A model generated the notes under the pieces. That model saw only the letters and a list, made by a program, of their open reading frames with translations, searched no databases and was not told where the DNA came from. Positions 9,742 to 19,764 of a DNA stretch of 64,000 bases are shown here, one piece after another. The position numbers and the translations under genes were made by a program. The DNA comes from Xanthomonas floridensis (GTDB lineage Bacteria > Pseudomonadota > Gammaproteobacteria > Xanthomonadales > Xanthomonadaceae). Every line of letters starts with the position of its first letter. Positions within the stretch are counted from its first letter, which is position 1. Where the stretch lies: NCBI RefSeq assembly GCF_001642575.1, contig NZ_LXNG01000018.1:45544-109543 (forward strand), given 5' to 3'.

Positions 9742-10305
9742 GGGAAAGCTCCGAGAGGAAGTTGGACATGGAAAGCCCGATCACGCTACTGCTCAGCACG
9801 CCATTTGTAGCATTCACCAGAACGGCAGCCAGGCCTATGATGAAGATGGATCGCCGCCGGCACCGAGACCGCCGACAAAGATCTGCATGCAAGGCGGCCA
9901 CATCGGTCGCCAGCCGCTCGGCTACCGCACGGGCATTGGCGTCTGACAGCAGCGACCTCATGGCACCGTGCCGAGCCCACACAGTGGCACGTCCACGGAC
10001 AGATGAAGCCGCCACTGTTTCAATGCAATGCCATCAAACCAAAGCACGCCACGCGGACATTCGCTTCATTGATCGCCGATTTTCATCGCGTGCAAAGGCG
10101 TACGGCGGCACGGAGATCCCGCGGGGCTGCTGGGTGGTTGAAGTCAGCCATCGGAGCCTCCGGTCGAGTCGATCTGCGGCGCCAGTGTCCGCATCAATGC
10201 AATGGCTGGACATTCGCCGTCGCAGATACTATCGAGCCTGAAAGCTGATTCATTCCGGCCCCCGTCAGGAGCCACCACGACCGCGTTTTCTGGAATACTG
10301 CCCCC
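9742..10305. other. Gene-poor interval before the carbonic anhydrase gene
   Basis: No well-supported gene. A minus-strand frame from an ATG near 9961 would encode a short protein with one hydrophobic segment (SIFIIGLAAVLVNATNGVL), but it runs 92 nt into the downstream gene and has no recognisable homologue. It is recorded only as a possibility. The codon pattern elsewhere looks non-coding. Confidence 0.4.
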
Positions 10306-10968
10306 ATGAACGAGCTCAACCATCTGCTAGACAACAACCGCGCCTGGTCCGAGCGTATCCGTCGCGAAGACCCGGAATTCTTTTCCAAGCTGTCCACCCA
10401 GCAGACGCCCGAGTATCTTTGGATCGGCTGCTCGGATTCGCGCGTGCCGGCCAACCAGATCATCGACATGGCGCCGGGCGAGGTCTTCGTCCATCGCAAC
10501 ATCGCCAACGTGGTGGTGCACACCGATCTGAACTGCCTGTCGGTGATCCAGTTCGCGGTCGACGTGCTCAAGGTCAAGCACATCCTGGTGGTGGGCCACT
10601 ACGGCTGCGGCGGCGTGTTCGCCAGCCTGACCCAGAAGCGCATGGGCCTGGTGGACAACTGGATCCGCCATGTCACCGATGTGGCCGACAAGCACGAAAC
10701 CTGCCTGCACGACGCCGGCGACCTGCCGGTGCAGCACGCGCGGCTGTGCGAACTCAATGTGCTGGAACAGGTGGTCAATGTCTGCCGCACCACCATCGTG
10801 CGCGATGCCTGGGAGCGTGGGCAGGAACTGTGCGTGCATGGTTGGGTGTACAGCCTGCGCGATGGCCATGCGCACGATCTGGGCATGTCCATCGACCGCG
10901 CCGACCTGCTGCAGGAGCGCTACGACGCGGCGCTGGCGAAAATCCAGGCCGATCACGCCGAACGCTGA
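10306..10968 (+). CDS. can: Beta-class carbonic anhydrase
   Basis: 220 aa. It interconverts CO2 and bicarbonate. All zinc-site residues are in place: Cys42, Asp44 and Arg46 in GCSDSRVPA, and His98 and Cys101 in VGHYGCGG. This is the Can-type (clade B) sequence, distinct from the shorter-motif enzyme at 38902. It is monocistronic in appearance, 79 bp upstream of the 3-hydroxyanthranilate dioxygenase gene on the same strand. Confidence 0.95.
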   Translation: MNELNHLLDNNRAWSERIRREDPEFFSKLSTQQTPEYLWIGCSDSRVPANQIIDMAPGEVFVHRNIANVVVHTDLNCLSVIQFAVDVLKVKHILVVGHYGCGGVFASLTQKRMGLVDNWIRHVTDVADKHETCLHDAGDLPVQHARLCELNVLEQVVNVCRTTIVRDAWERGQELCVHGWVYSLRDGHAHDLGMSIDRADLLQERYDAALAKIQADHAER

Positions 10969-11047
10969 GTCGGCGCTGCATGCTTGATCGACCGCGGCGC
11001 CCATCGGCGTCGCGGTTGGCTATGCTGGTGGCCTTCTTCGCCGAGGA

Positions 11048-11584
11048 ATGTCGATGCTGGTCCCGCCGATCAACCTGCATGCCTGGATCGAGCAACACCG
11101 CCACCTGCTCAAGCCGCCGGTGGGCAACAAGTGCATCCAGCAGGACGGCTTCATCATCATGATCGTCGGCGGGCCAAATGCGCGCACCGACTATCACTAC
11201 GACGAAGGCCCGGAGTGGTTCTTCCAGCTCGAAGGCGAGATGGTGCTGAAGGTGCAGGACGACGGCGTGGCACGCGACATCCCGATCCGCGCCGGCGAGA
11301 TCTTCCTGCTGCCGCCGAAAGTGCCACATTCGCCGCAGCGCGCTGCCGGTTCGGTGGGCCTGGTGATCGAGCGCGAGCGTCTGCCGCACGAGCACGATGG
11401 GCTGCAATGGTATTGCCCGCAATGCAATCACCAGCTGTATGCGGCGATGTTCCCGCTGCGCAATATCGAAACCGATTTCCCGCCGGTGTTCGATCACTTC
11501 TATCGCTCGCTGACGCTGCGGACCTGCACGCAATGCGGCCACGTGCATCCTGCGCCCGAGCGCCATGCCACCGCCGAACAGTGA
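11048..11584 (+). CDS. nbaC: 3-hydroxyanthranilate 3,4-dioxygenase
   Basis: 178 aa. It opens the ring of 3-hydroxyanthranilate to the precursor of quinolinate for NAD synthesis. The cupin core has the expected Fe(II) ligands His50, Glu56 (in [13 protein letters not shown]) and His94 (in PPKVPHSP). The C-terminus has the bacterial rubredoxin-like metal site, Cys123/Cys126 (CPQC) and Cys160/Cys163 (CTQC). ATG 11048 was used; ATG 11054 is equally possible. It belongs with kynU and kmo downstream, although a transporter gene lies between. Confidence 0.95.
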   Translation: MSMLVPPINLHAWIEQHRHLLKPPVGNKCIQQDGFIIMIVGGPNARTDYHYDEGPEWFFQLEGEMVLKVQDDGVARDIPIRAGEIFLLPPKVPHSPQRAAGSVGLVIERERLPHEHDGLQWYCPQCNHQLYAAMFPLRNIETDFPPVFDHFYRSLTLRTCTQCGHVHPAPERHATAEQ

Positions 11585-12031
11585 GTGGGCAACGGCATGG
11601 GGTCATGGCGGGCACACGCAGCGCAATGCAGGCGATCGCCCGTGCTGAAGTGAGCGTGCTGAAGTGAGCGCGGGCCCCGCGCGCGAAGGTGTTCAGCGCC
11701 ACGGCGCAGCCTGCCAAGCAGCCGGCACAGAGGCACCGCAGGGCTGCGGAATGGGAAGGAACCTGCCCCACGAATTTGTCATGGTTCGGCCACATCGCCC
11801 GCATCGGGCTTGCGCGCACCGGCCACGCGGTTGTTTCGATCGCACTGGCGACGATGCTGCCCGCGCCCCTTGCCTCGGCGCTGCTTGCCCGCCGCCGCGC
11901 GCTTTCCTCGCGCCGCGCCGCATGTCTTGCGCACCCCACGCCGCCAGGTGCCCGATGCAGCGCACCGCTAGCCGCCGCCTGGCGAAACCCGACGTCTGCC
12001 TGGCACCGCCATTAATTCCGTCATCGGCACC
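11585..12031. other. Interval between dioxygenase and FUSC genes
   Basis: No gene supported. A 14-bp unit, CGTGCTGAAGTGAG, is duplicated exactly in tandem at 11641-11668. Nothing else with clear structure was found; the promoter of the FUSC gene presumably lies near its right end. Confidence 0.4.
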
Positions 12032-14161
12032 ATGCTGCGCGCACTGATCGACCTCAAGCCGCGCGATGTGCCGCTGCGCGTTGCCTTGCGCAATACGGCT
12101 GCGGTGGTGCTGCCGCTGGCGGCAGGCGTTGCTACCGGGCATGTCGCGGCCGGACTGGCAGTGTGCAGTGGCGCGCTCAACACCATGTTCTCCGACCAGC
12201 CCGGCCCGTATCGTGCGCGCCTGCAGCGCATGCTGATGGCCGCACTGGCGGCCGGCCTGGCGGCCTTGCTGGGTGTGTGGGTCGGGCACGACACGCCGGC
12301 CCTGGTCCTGGCCGGGCTGCTGCTTGGCCTGGGTGGGGGCCTGCTGGTCGCGCTGGGCCCGGTGGCAGCACGGGTCGGGCTGACCAGCATGATCCTGTTG
12401 GTGGTCAGTGCCGACATGCGGCTGCCGGTCGACCAGGCACCCGGCGTGGCCGCACTGATCTTTGCCGGCGGACTGCTGCAGGTGTTGCTCGCACTGGCGG
12501 CCTGGCCCTTGCAACGTTATCGCCCGGAACGCTTTGCGCTGGCCGAGCTGATGCGGCAACTGGCCGCCATCGCACGGCAACGTCCTGAAGCCAGCGCCGC
12601 ACCACCGGCCACCCAGGAAGTGCTGGACGCGATGGTGATGCTGCACGGCGAACATCGCTCGCGCGCGATCGCGGTGCAAAGCTTTCGCATCATCGCCGAG
12701 CTCTGCGACCGCGTGCGGCTGGAGCTGTTGTCGCTATCCGACGCCGACACCCGATTGAGCGATTCGCAGGCGCGCCCGGCGATCGAACGCCTGCTCGAAC
12801 GCAGCGCCATCGTGCTGGAACAGCTGGCGCATGCAATGACGGCAGGCGAAGACCCGCGGGCGGCCGATGCATCGATGACCGGCTTCGACGATCTGATCGC
12901 CGCATTGGCGCAGTTTCAGCACGACAACGCCGACACCCGCGAGCGCCGGCTGGTGCGCGTGGCAGTGGCCCGTGCGCAAGGCCTGGGCGGCCAATTGCGT
13001 GCCCTGGTCCGCAATGCGCACTGGGCCAGCAGCCGCGGCGAAATCCAGGCGCAGCTGGCCGAAGCGCGGCTTCCCGCGGCACTGCGGCCGGCCGCGACCT
13101 GGGCCACCCTGCGTGCGAATCTGGATCTGTCCTCGGTGGCGTTCCGGCATGCGCTGCGCTGCGGGGTGTGCCTGGCGCTGGCGATCGCCTTCCAGCGCTG
13201 GCAACAGATTCCGCACGGTTTCTGGATCCCGATGACCACCGCCATCGTGCTCAAACCGGATTTCGGCGGCACCTTCAGCTTTGGCGCGCTGCGCGTGGCG
13301 GGCACCTTCGTCGGCCTGCTGCTGGCCACCTTGCTGGCGCACCTGGCGATGGATGGCGCCAGCATCCGCCTGGCCCTGCTGGCACTGTTCTGCCTGGGCT
13401 TCCGGCTGCTGACCCAGGTCAACTATGGCATCGGCGTGGCCTTTCTCACCGGCATGCTGGTGCTGCTGCTGTCCTTCGAAGGCGTCACGCCCGGCGAAGC
13501 CGTCGGTGCGCGCCTGCAGGCCACCGTGGCCGGCAGCGCGCTGGCGTTGATCGCCTATGCGTTGTGGCCCACGCGCGAACGCCGGCATATCCGCAGCGCG
13601 CTGGCGCAGTTGCTCGCTGCCTACCGCGAGCACCTGCACAATCTGCTGCTCGGGCGGATGGAGCACCTGAGCGACAGTCGCGCCGCCGCGCGCGTGGCGC
13701 GCACCAATACGCAGGCCTCGATCGAACGGCTGCGTGGCGAGCCACGTAGCCGGCGCAACCTGCAGGAGCTCAAACTCGCTGAGTCGCTGCTGGCCAACGG
13801 CAACCGGCTGATCCGCGCGACCTTGCTGCTGGAAGCGGTGTTGCGCGATGGGCATCGCTTGCCCACGCTGGATGCGCTGCCGGCATTTGCCGAACGCGCC
13901 GACCAGGCCCTGGCCGAGCTCATTACCTGCCTGGCCAACGGCGGCACGCCGGCCGCAGCCACGTTGCGCAGCGCCGAGCGCACGCTCTCCGATGCGCTGG
14001 CCGCCTTGCCCGAGAGCTCGCCAGCCACCGCTGCGCTGGCCGATACCATCGACCGGGTCACCGACAGCATCGGCACGCTCACCCATCTGCTGCGCCCCGT
14101 CCGAGCGACCTCGACCGACACGGCGGCAGCGCATGACGGCGCCCAGGAAGCCGGCGGGTAA
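12032..14161 (+). CDS. FUSC-family inner-membrane transporter (aromatic-acid efflux type)
   Basis: 709 aa. It shows the duplicated FUSC/YccS/AaeB plan. A first membrane block at about residues 20-165 (AAVVLPLAAGVATGHVAAGL and following helices) is followed by a soluble helical region. A second membrane block lies at about 375-520, with the family stretch GFWIPMTTAIVLKPDFGGTF, and a cytoplasmic tail ends the protein. AaeB-type members export hydroxylated aromatic acids with a periplasmic partner; no partner gene is adjacent. Its place between the HAAO and kynU genes suggests a role with kynurenine-pathway aromatics, which is inference from position only. Confidence 0.85.
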   Translation: MLRALIDLKPRDVPLRVALRNTAAVVLPLAAGVATGHVAAGLAVCSGALNTMFSDQPGPYRARLQRMLMAALAAGLAALLGVWVGHDTPALVLAGLLLGLGGGLLVALGPVAARVGLTSMILLVVSADMRLPVDQAPGVAALIFAGGLLQVLLALAAWPLQRYRPERFALAELMRQLAAIARQRPEASAAPPATQEVLDAMVMLHGEHRSRAIAVQSFRIIAELCDRVRLELLSLSDADTRLSDSQARPAIERLLERSAIVLEQLAHAMTAGEDPRAADASMTGFDDLIAALAQFQHDNADTRERRLVRVAVARAQGLGGQLRALVRNAHWASSRGEIQAQLAEARLPAALRPAATWATLRANLDLSSVAFRHALRCGVCLALAIAFQRWQQIPHGFWIPMTTAIVLKPDFGGTFSFGALRVAGTFVGLLLATLLAHLAMDGASIRLALLALFCLGFRLLTQVNYGIGVAFLTGMLVLLLSFEGVTPGEAVGARLQATVAGSALALIAYALWPTRERRHIRSALAQLLAAYREHLHNLLLGRMEHLSDSRAAARVARTNTQASIERLRGEPRSRRNLQELKLAESLLANGNRLIRATLLLEAVLRDGHRLPTLDALPAFAERADQALAELITCLANGGTPAAATLRSAERTLSDALAALPESSPATAALADTIDRVTDSIGTLTHLLRPVRATSTDTAAAHDGAQEAGG

Positions 14162-14194
14162 ACTGCCGCATCGATTCAGACCACTGCGAGCCCG

Positions 14195-15469
14195 ATGACC
14201 ACCGACTCACTGTCCCGCTCCCATGCCGCGGCGCTGGATGCCGCCGACCCGCTGCACACACTGCGCGATGCCTTCCTGTTTCCGCAGCATGCCGGCGCCG
14301 ATCAGACTTATTTCGTGGGTAATTCGCTGGGCCTGCAACCCCGCAACGCGCGCGCCATGGTGAGCGAGGTGCTCGATCTCTGGGGCGCATTGGCGGTGGA
14401 AGGCCACTTCACCGGCCCCACCCAATGGCTGACCTATCACCAGCTGGTGCGCGACGGACTGGCGCGCGTGGTCGGCGCGCAGCCTGGCGAAGTGGTGGCG
14501 ATGAACACCCTCAGCGTCAATCTGCATCTGATGATGGCGAGCTTCTATCGCCCGACTGCAGAGCGCGGCGCGATCCTGATCGAAGCCGGCGCGTTTCCAT
14601 CCGACCGTCATGCGGTGGAATCGCAGTTGCGCCTGCACGGGCTGGATCCGGCCACCCATCTGATCGAGGTGCAGGCCGATGAAGCCGATGGCACGCTGTC
14701 GATGGCCGCCATCGCCCAGGCCATTGCCGCGCATGGTCCGCGGCTGGCGCTGGTGCTATGGCCCGGCATCCAGTACCGCACCGGCCAGGCCTTCGATCTG
14801 GCCGAGATCGTGCGCCTGGCGCACGCGCAAGGCGCCGCGGTGGGATTCGATCTGGCGCACGCGGTGGGCAATCTCCCGCTGTGCCTGCACGACGATGGCG
14901 CCGACTTCGCAGTGTGGTGCCACTACAAATATCTCAATGCCGGCCCCGGCGCGGTGGGCGGCTGCTTCGTGCATGCGCGTCACGCCACCAGCGATCTGCC
15001 GCGCATGGCTGGCTGGTGGGGACATGAGCAACCCACGCGGTTCCGCATGGAGCCGCAGTTCGTGCCCTCGCCCGGCGCCGAGGGCTGGCAGCTGAGCAAC
15101 CCGCCGGTGCTGGCACTGGCACCGCTGCGCGCTTCGCTGGCGTTGTTCGACCAGGCCGGCATGGCCGCGTTGCGCGCCAAGTCCGAACAGCTCACCGGCC
15201 ATCTGGAACAGCTGATCCACGCGCGCCTGCCGCAGGTGCTGCAGATCGTCACCCCGGCCGAACCGGCGCGGCGCGGCTGCCAGCTGTCGCTGCGGGTGGC
15301 CGGCGGGCGCGCGCAGGGACGCGCACTGTTCGAGCATCTGCATGCCGCCGGCGTGCTTGGCGACTGGCGCGAACCGGACGTGATCCGCATTGCGCCGGTA
15401 CCGCTGTACAACCGTTTCAGCGATCTGCACACCTTTGTGGAGCAGGTGGAAGCCTGGGCCGCCACCTGA
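14195..15469 (+). CDS. kynU: Kynureninase
   Basis: 424 aa, PLP-dependent. It cleaves 3-hydroxykynurenine (or kynurenine) to 3-hydroxyanthranilate (or anthranilate) and alanine. The PLP lysine is Lys245 in WCHYKYLNAGPG, and the cofactor aspartate is Asp219 in GFDLAHAVGN. Other family marks are YFVGNSLGLQPR near the N-terminus and the segment WWGHE ... RFRMEPQFVPSPGAEGWQ. It lies between the FUSC gene and kmo, all on the plus strand, and so forms part of the quinolinate-supply module. Confidence 0.96.
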   Translation: MTTDSLSRSHAAALDAADPLHTLRDAFLFPQHAGADQTYFVGNSLGLQPRNARAMVSEVLDLWGALAVEGHFTGPTQWLTYHQLVRDGLARVVGAQPGEVVAMNTLSVNLHLMMASFYRPTAERGAILIEAGAFPSDRHAVESQLRLHGLDPATHLIEVQADEADGTLSMAAIAQAIAAHGPRLALVLWPGIQYRTGQAFDLAEIVRLAHAQGAAVGFDLAHAVGNLPLCLHDDGADFAVWCHYKYLNAGPGAVGGCFVHARHATSDLPRMAGWWGHEQPTRFRMEPQFVPSPGAEGWQLSNPPVLALAPLRASLALFDQAGMAALRAKSEQLTGHLEQLIHARLPQVLQIVTPAEPARRGCQLSLRVAGGRAQGRALFEHLHAAGVLGDWREPDVIRIAPVPLYNRFSDLHTFVEQVEAWAAT

Positions 15470-15642
15470 GCGCGGCAGGCTGACTGCTGCGCCACCAGGC
15501 CGCGTGGCCGGCACGCGGAATCGCTGCATGCCCACGTACACTCCGAGCCCCGCCCAGGGCTGATGCCAGGGCGGCCGCCATTGCCAGTTGCTGTCTCCCC
15601 CTTTTTTGCCGGCGCTGCGTCCGGCTGCTGCCGGACATTGCA

Positions 15643-17010
15643 TTGAGCCCAGTCTCCCCTCGCTCCCTGACCCTGATCGGCGCCGGCCTGGCCGGTTGCC
15701 TGCTGGCCATCCTGCTGTCGCGTCGCGGCTGGCAGGTCACCGTCTACGAACGCCGCGGCGACCCGCGCATCAAGGGCTATGAGTCCGGGCGCTCGATCAA
15801 CCTGGCATTGGCAGAGCGCGGCCGCCACGCGCTGCGCCAGGCCGGCGCCGAAGACGCAGTGATGGCCAAGGCGGTGATGATGCGCGGGCGCATGGTGCAC
15901 CCGGTCAGCGGCGAGCCGCAGCTGCAGCGCTACGGCCGCGACGACAGCGAGGTGATCTGGTCGATCCATCGCGCCGCCTTGAACATTGCGCTGCTGGATC
16001 TGGCCGAACAGGCCGGCGCACGCGTGCACTTCTATCGCCGCCTGCACACGGTGGACTTCGATGCGGGCTATGCGCGCTTCATCGACGACCGCGACGACCA
16101 GCCGCACGAGATCCACTTCCAGAGCCTGATCGGCAGCGACGGGGCCGGCTCGGCGCTGCGCGCGGCGATGCAGCGCAAATCGCCGTTGGGCGAGCGCATC
16201 GAGTTCCTGGATCACTCCTACAAGGAGCTGGAAATTCCGCCGCTGCCCGATGGCGGCTTCCGCATCGAACGCAATGCGCTGCACATCTGGCCACGCGGGC
16301 GTTACATGTGCATCGCGCTGCCCAACGATGGCGGCACCTTCACCGTCACCCTGTTCCTGCCCAACGCCGGTGAGCCCAGCTTCGCCACCACCCGCACTGG
16401 CGAAGAAGCGCATGCCCTGTTTTCCCGCGATTTTCCCGATGCGCTACCGCTGATTCCGCAGCTGGAAGAGCACTGGGAGGAACATCCGCCCGGCCTGCTC
16501 GGCACCCTGACCCTGGAGCGCTGGCACCTGGACAGCCGCGCGCTGCTGATCGGCGATGCTGCGCACGCGATGGTGCCCTTCCACGGCCAGGGCATGAACT
16601 GCGCGTTCGAAGATTGCGTAGCGCTGGCCGAACAGATGGATGCGCACGACGACATCGGCAGCGCATTCGCCGCGTTCGAAGCAGCGCGCCGCGACGATGC
16701 CGCCGCGATCCAGCAGATGGCGCTGGAAAACTACCTGGAAATGCGCGACCGCGTGGGCGATGCCGACTTCCTGCTGCAACGCGAACTCGAGCAGCAACTG
16801 CAGGCGCGCTGGCCCACCCGCTTCGTGCCGCACTACACCATGGTGACCTTCCTGCGCACACGCTATTCGATCGCGCTGGCGCGCAGCGAGATCCAGCGGC
16901 AGATCCTGGTCGAGGCCACGCGTGGGCACAACGACCTGTCGCGGATCGACTGGACCGCGCTGGAAGCGGTGGTGCATGCACGCCTGGAGCCGCTGGAAGG
17001 CGCGCACTGA
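15643..17010 (+). CDS. kmo: Kynurenine 3-monooxygenase (TTG start)
   Basis: 455 aa, FAD-dependent. It hydroxylates L-kynurenine with NADPH and O2. The dinucleotide-binding motif GAGLAG is at residues 13-18, and the FAD/substrate motif GDAAHAMVPFHGQGMNCAFED lies near residue 300. The start is assigned to TTG 15643, because the Rossmann beta strand (LTLIGAG) begins a few residues later and no ATG or GTG precedes it in frame at a suitable place. The C-terminal helix region resembles bacterial and eukaryotic Kmo. With kynU and nbaC it completes the steps from kynurenine to the quinolinate precursor. Confidence 0.95.
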   Translation: MSPVSPRSLTLIGAGLAGCLLAILLSRRGWQVTVYERRGDPRIKGYESGRSINLALAERGRHALRQAGAEDAVMAKAVMMRGRMVHPVSGEPQLQRYGRDDSEVIWSIHRAALNIALLDLAEQAGARVHFYRRLHTVDFDAGYARFIDDRDDQPHEIHFQSLIGSDGAGSALRAAMQRKSPLGERIEFLDHSYKELEIPPLPDGGFRIERNALHIWPRGRYMCIALPNDGGTFTVTLFLPNAGEPSFATTRTGEEAHALFSRDFPDALPLIPQLEEHWEEHPPGLLGTLTLERWHLDSRALLIGDAAHAMVPFHGQGMNCAFEDCVALAEQMDAHDDIGSAFAAFEAARRDDAAAIQQMALENYLEMRDRVGDADFLLQRELEQQLQARWPTRFVPHYTMVTFLRTRYSIALARSEIQRQILVEATRGHNDLSRIDWTALEAVVHARLEPLEGAH

Positions 17011-17507
17011 GGCAGGCATGGGCGGGGCGGGAGTTGTGCGGGCACCATGCCCGTTCTCCCCCCGAACGGCCATCGGCACCTCGCGCGCCGACAACGGTGA
17101 CGTGCCGACGCCCGGCAGGCGTGGTGGCGCCTCCAGGGTAGACGGATCCGCAGCATGGCCCTTGGCCCGCTCAACAGGTTGGACCGCCTCGCCTTGCCAA
17201 ACGCGTGGCACAGCCATGCCTGCTGCTGCAAGGCGGCCGTGGACGCGTGCCGCGCGGGCAGGCAGGCCATTACCACACCGGTCATGCAAACCGCCCCGCC
17301 GGCCACGCTCATCGCCGATGGTCCAACCAATTGCCACTTGGTGGAAGAGCCTGCACCGCATGCACTGCATGACTGTTCCTGCGCTGCCGGCATGTGCCGG
17401 GCCACCCGCACAGCTGTGCCTCAGCGTGCCAGCGCCGCGATGAGGGATACTAGCGATCACTAGGCGGCGCATACGCCGTGCGCCGCGGATCTGGATGTCG
17501 CAACCGC
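17011..17507. other. Interval between kmo and sbcB
   Basis: No gene supported; frames open here lack family similarity and good start signals. A small dyad, CTAG-n6-CTAG, lies at about 17450-17463, 45 bp upstream of the sbcB start. I cannot assign it. Confidence 0.35.
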
Positions 17508-18962
17508 ATGCCCGAGAGCTTTCTCTTTTACGACCTGGAAACCTTCGGCCAGGACCCGCGCCGCACCCGCATTGCGCAGTTTGCAGCCGTGCGCACCGAT
17601 GCGCAGCTGCGCGTGATCGAAGAGCCGATCAGCTTCTTCGTGCAGCCCGCCGACGACCTGCTGCCCTCGCCCTACGCCACCATGGTCACCGGCATCACGC
17701 CGCAGCATGCGCTGCGCGAAGGCGTGACCGAAGCCGAGGCGTTCGCACGGATCGCCGAGCAGATGAGCCGCCCGCAGACCTGCACGCTGGGCTACAACTC
17801 GATCCGCTTCGACGACGAGTTCGTGCGCTGCGGCCTGTTCCGCAATTTCTACGACCCGTACGAGCGCGAGTGGCGCGGCGGCAATTCGCGCTGGGATCTG
17901 CTGGACGTGCTGCGCCTGGTGCATGCACTGCGCCCGGACGGCATCGTCTGGCCGCAGCGCGAGGACGGCGCCACCTCATTCAAGCTCGAACACCTGGCCA
18001 ATGCCAACGACGTGCGCGAGGGCGATGCGCATGAAGCGCTGTCCGACGTGTACGCCACCATCGGCATGGCGCGCAAATTCCAGCAGCACCAGCCCAAGTT
18101 GTGGGACTACGCGCTGCGCCTGCGCGACAAGCGCTTTGCCGCCACGCTGCTGGATGTGATCGGCATGCAGCCGGTGCTGCACATCTCCCAGCGCTATCCG
18201 GCCTCGCGCCTGTGCGCGGCAGTGGTATTGCCGCTGACACGGCACCCACGCATCGACAGCCGGGTGATCGTGTTCGATCTGGACGGCGACCCGGAGGTGC
18301 TGCTGCGGCTGAGTCCGGAGGAAATCGCCGAGCGGTTGTACATTCGCGCCGCCGATCTGCCCGAGGGCGAACACCGCATTCCGCTCAAGGAAGTGCATCT
18401 GAACAAGTCGCCGGCACTGGTCGCCTGGCAGCATCTGCGCGACGCCGATTTCCAGCGCCTGGGCGTGGACCGCGACGCAGTGCTGGCCAAGGCCGAACGC
18501 CTGCGCGGCCTCGGCCCCGCCCTCGCCGAGAAGGTCCGCCAGGTCTACGCCAGCGAGCGTGGCGCCGATGCCGCAGGCAACGATGCAAACGATGCAGACG
18601 CCTCGCTCTACGACGGCTTCCTGGCCGAAGGCGACAAGCGCCTGCTGGCCCAGGTGCGCGCAAGTGCACCCGCCGAGCTGGGCGCGCTGGAAGCGCGGTT
18701 CCGCGACCCACGCCTGATCGAGTTGCTGTTCCGCTACCGCGCGCGCAACTGGCCGCACACATTGTCGTTCGACGAGCAGGAACGCTGGACCCAGTATCGC
18801 CGCAAGCGCCTGCTCGAAGACCACGGGTTGGGCGAAGTCACCCTGGACCAGTACCGCGCGCAGATTGCGGATTTACGGCTTGCTCACCCCGACGATGCTA
18901 CCAAGCAAGCCCTACTCGACCAGCTCGCCGCCTGGGGTTCGGACCTCCAACGCACGCTATGA
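17508..18962 (+). CDS. sbcB: Exodeoxyribonuclease I
   Basis: 484 aa from ATG 17508; an in-frame GTG 30 nt upstream is not needed. The DEDDh 3'-5' exonuclease domain opens with YDLETFGQD (Asp9, Glu11). It contains the second acidic motif in NSIRFDDEFVR and the His/Asp motif DAHEALSDVYAT near residue 175. SH3-like and helical extensions typical of ExoI complete the single-strand DNA clamp. It degrades single-stranded DNA 3'-5' in recombination and mismatch repair. The stop overlaps the next start (ATGA), so the DUF2461 gene is coupled to it. Confidence 0.95.
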   Translation: MPESFLFYDLETFGQDPRRTRIAQFAAVRTDAQLRVIEEPISFFVQPADDLLPSPYATMVTGITPQHALREGVTEAEAFARIAEQMSRPQTCTLGYNSIRFDDEFVRCGLFRNFYDPYEREWRGGNSRWDLLDVLRLVHALRPDGIVWPQREDGATSFKLEHLANANDVREGDAHEALSDVYATIGMARKFQQHQPKLWDYALRLRDKRFAATLLDVIGMQPVLHISQRYPASRLCAAVVLPLTRHPRIDSRVIVFDLDGDPEVLLRLSPEEIAERLYIRAADLPEGEHRIPLKEVHLNKSPALVAWQHLRDADFQRLGVDRDAVLAKAERLRGLGPALAEKVRQVYASERGADAAGNDANDADASLYDGFLAEGDKRLLAQVRASAPAELGALEARFRDPRLIELLFRYRARNWPHTLSFDEQERWTQYRRKRLLEDHGLGEVTLDQYRAQIADLRLAHPDDATKQALLDQLAAWGSDLQRTL

Positions 18963-19645
18963 CCACCTATTTTTCCGACGCCAGTTTCAAGTTCCTGCGC
19001 GCTCTGGCCCGCCACAACGACAAGACCTGGTTCAACGACCACCGGCATCAGTACGAGGCGCACGTGCGCCAGCCGTTCCTGCAGCTGATCACCGATTTGC
19101 AACCGGGCCTGGCGCAGGTGAGCGAACACTATCGCGCCGACCCCAGGACCCAGGGTGGCTCGCTGTTTCGCATCTACCGCGACGCGCGCTTTTCCAACGA
19201 CAAATCGCCGTACAAGAACTGGCAGGGCGCGCGCCTGTTCCATGCGCGCCGGCGCGAAGTACCGGCCCCTTCGTTCTATCTCCATCTGCAGCCGGGCGAG
19301 AGCTTCGTTGGCGCAGGTCTCTGGCATCCGGAACCGGACACCCAGCGCAAGCTGCGGCAGTTCATCTTCGACAACCCCGGTAGCTGGAAAGCGGCCGCGC
19401 ACGCCCCCAAGTTGCGTCGCAAGTTTGCGCTGGACGACAGCGAAAAGTTGGTGCGTGCGCCGCGCGGCTTTCCCAACGATTTCGAGTTCATCGACGATCT
19501 CAAGCACCGCAACTGGGCCTACCTGCGCCACCTGGACGACGCCGTCATGACCGGGCCACGCCTGCGCCAGACCATCGAGGCGGACCTGGTGACGCTGGCG
19601 CCATTCGTCGATTACCTGTGTGCGGCGCTGGATCTGGAATTCTGA
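18959..19645 (+). CDS. DUF2461 (TIGR02453) family protein
   Basis: 228 aa. Family marks are the opening FLRALARHNDKTWFNDHRHQYEA, then GGSLFRIYRDARFSNDKSPYKNWQG and FYLHLQPGESFVGAGLWHPEP. No biochemical function is established for this widespread family. There is no signal peptide. It is translationally coupled to sbcB by a 4-nt overlap, so co-expression with the exonuclease is expected, but a shared pathway is not shown by the sequence. Confidence 0.9.
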   Translation: MTTYFSDASFKFLRALARHNDKTWFNDHRHQYEAHVRQPFLQLITDLQPGLAQVSEHYRADPRTQGGSLFRIYRDARFSNDKSPYKNWQGARLFHARRREVPAPSFYLHLQPGESFVGAGLWHPEPDTQRKLRQFIFDNPGSWKAAAHAPKLRRKFALDDSEKLVRAPRGFPNDFEFIDDLKHRNWAYLRHLDDAVMTGPRLRQTIEADLVTLAPFVDYLCAALDLEF

Positions 19646-19764
19646 TGCGGCAGGCGGCATGCGCAGTGCCGCCGTTGCCGTGGCACGTGTGATCCGGCCC
19701 ATGCCTGCACGCACTGGCTGCACGCAACCACCGCCCCAACGACCCTGGCAACGGAGTGCGAACG

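Noticed and set aside
9650..9961. Small membrane protein gene on the minus strand
   Set aside because: One hydrophobic stretch and high third-position GC are suggestive, but it overlaps the next gene by 92 nt and has no recognisable homologue or conserved start.
12734..14134. Long minus-strand frames opposite the FUSC, kynU, rnr and propeller genes
   Set aside because: These are antisense shadows of high-GC genes with clear domains on the other strand; their translations show no domains and abnormal composition.
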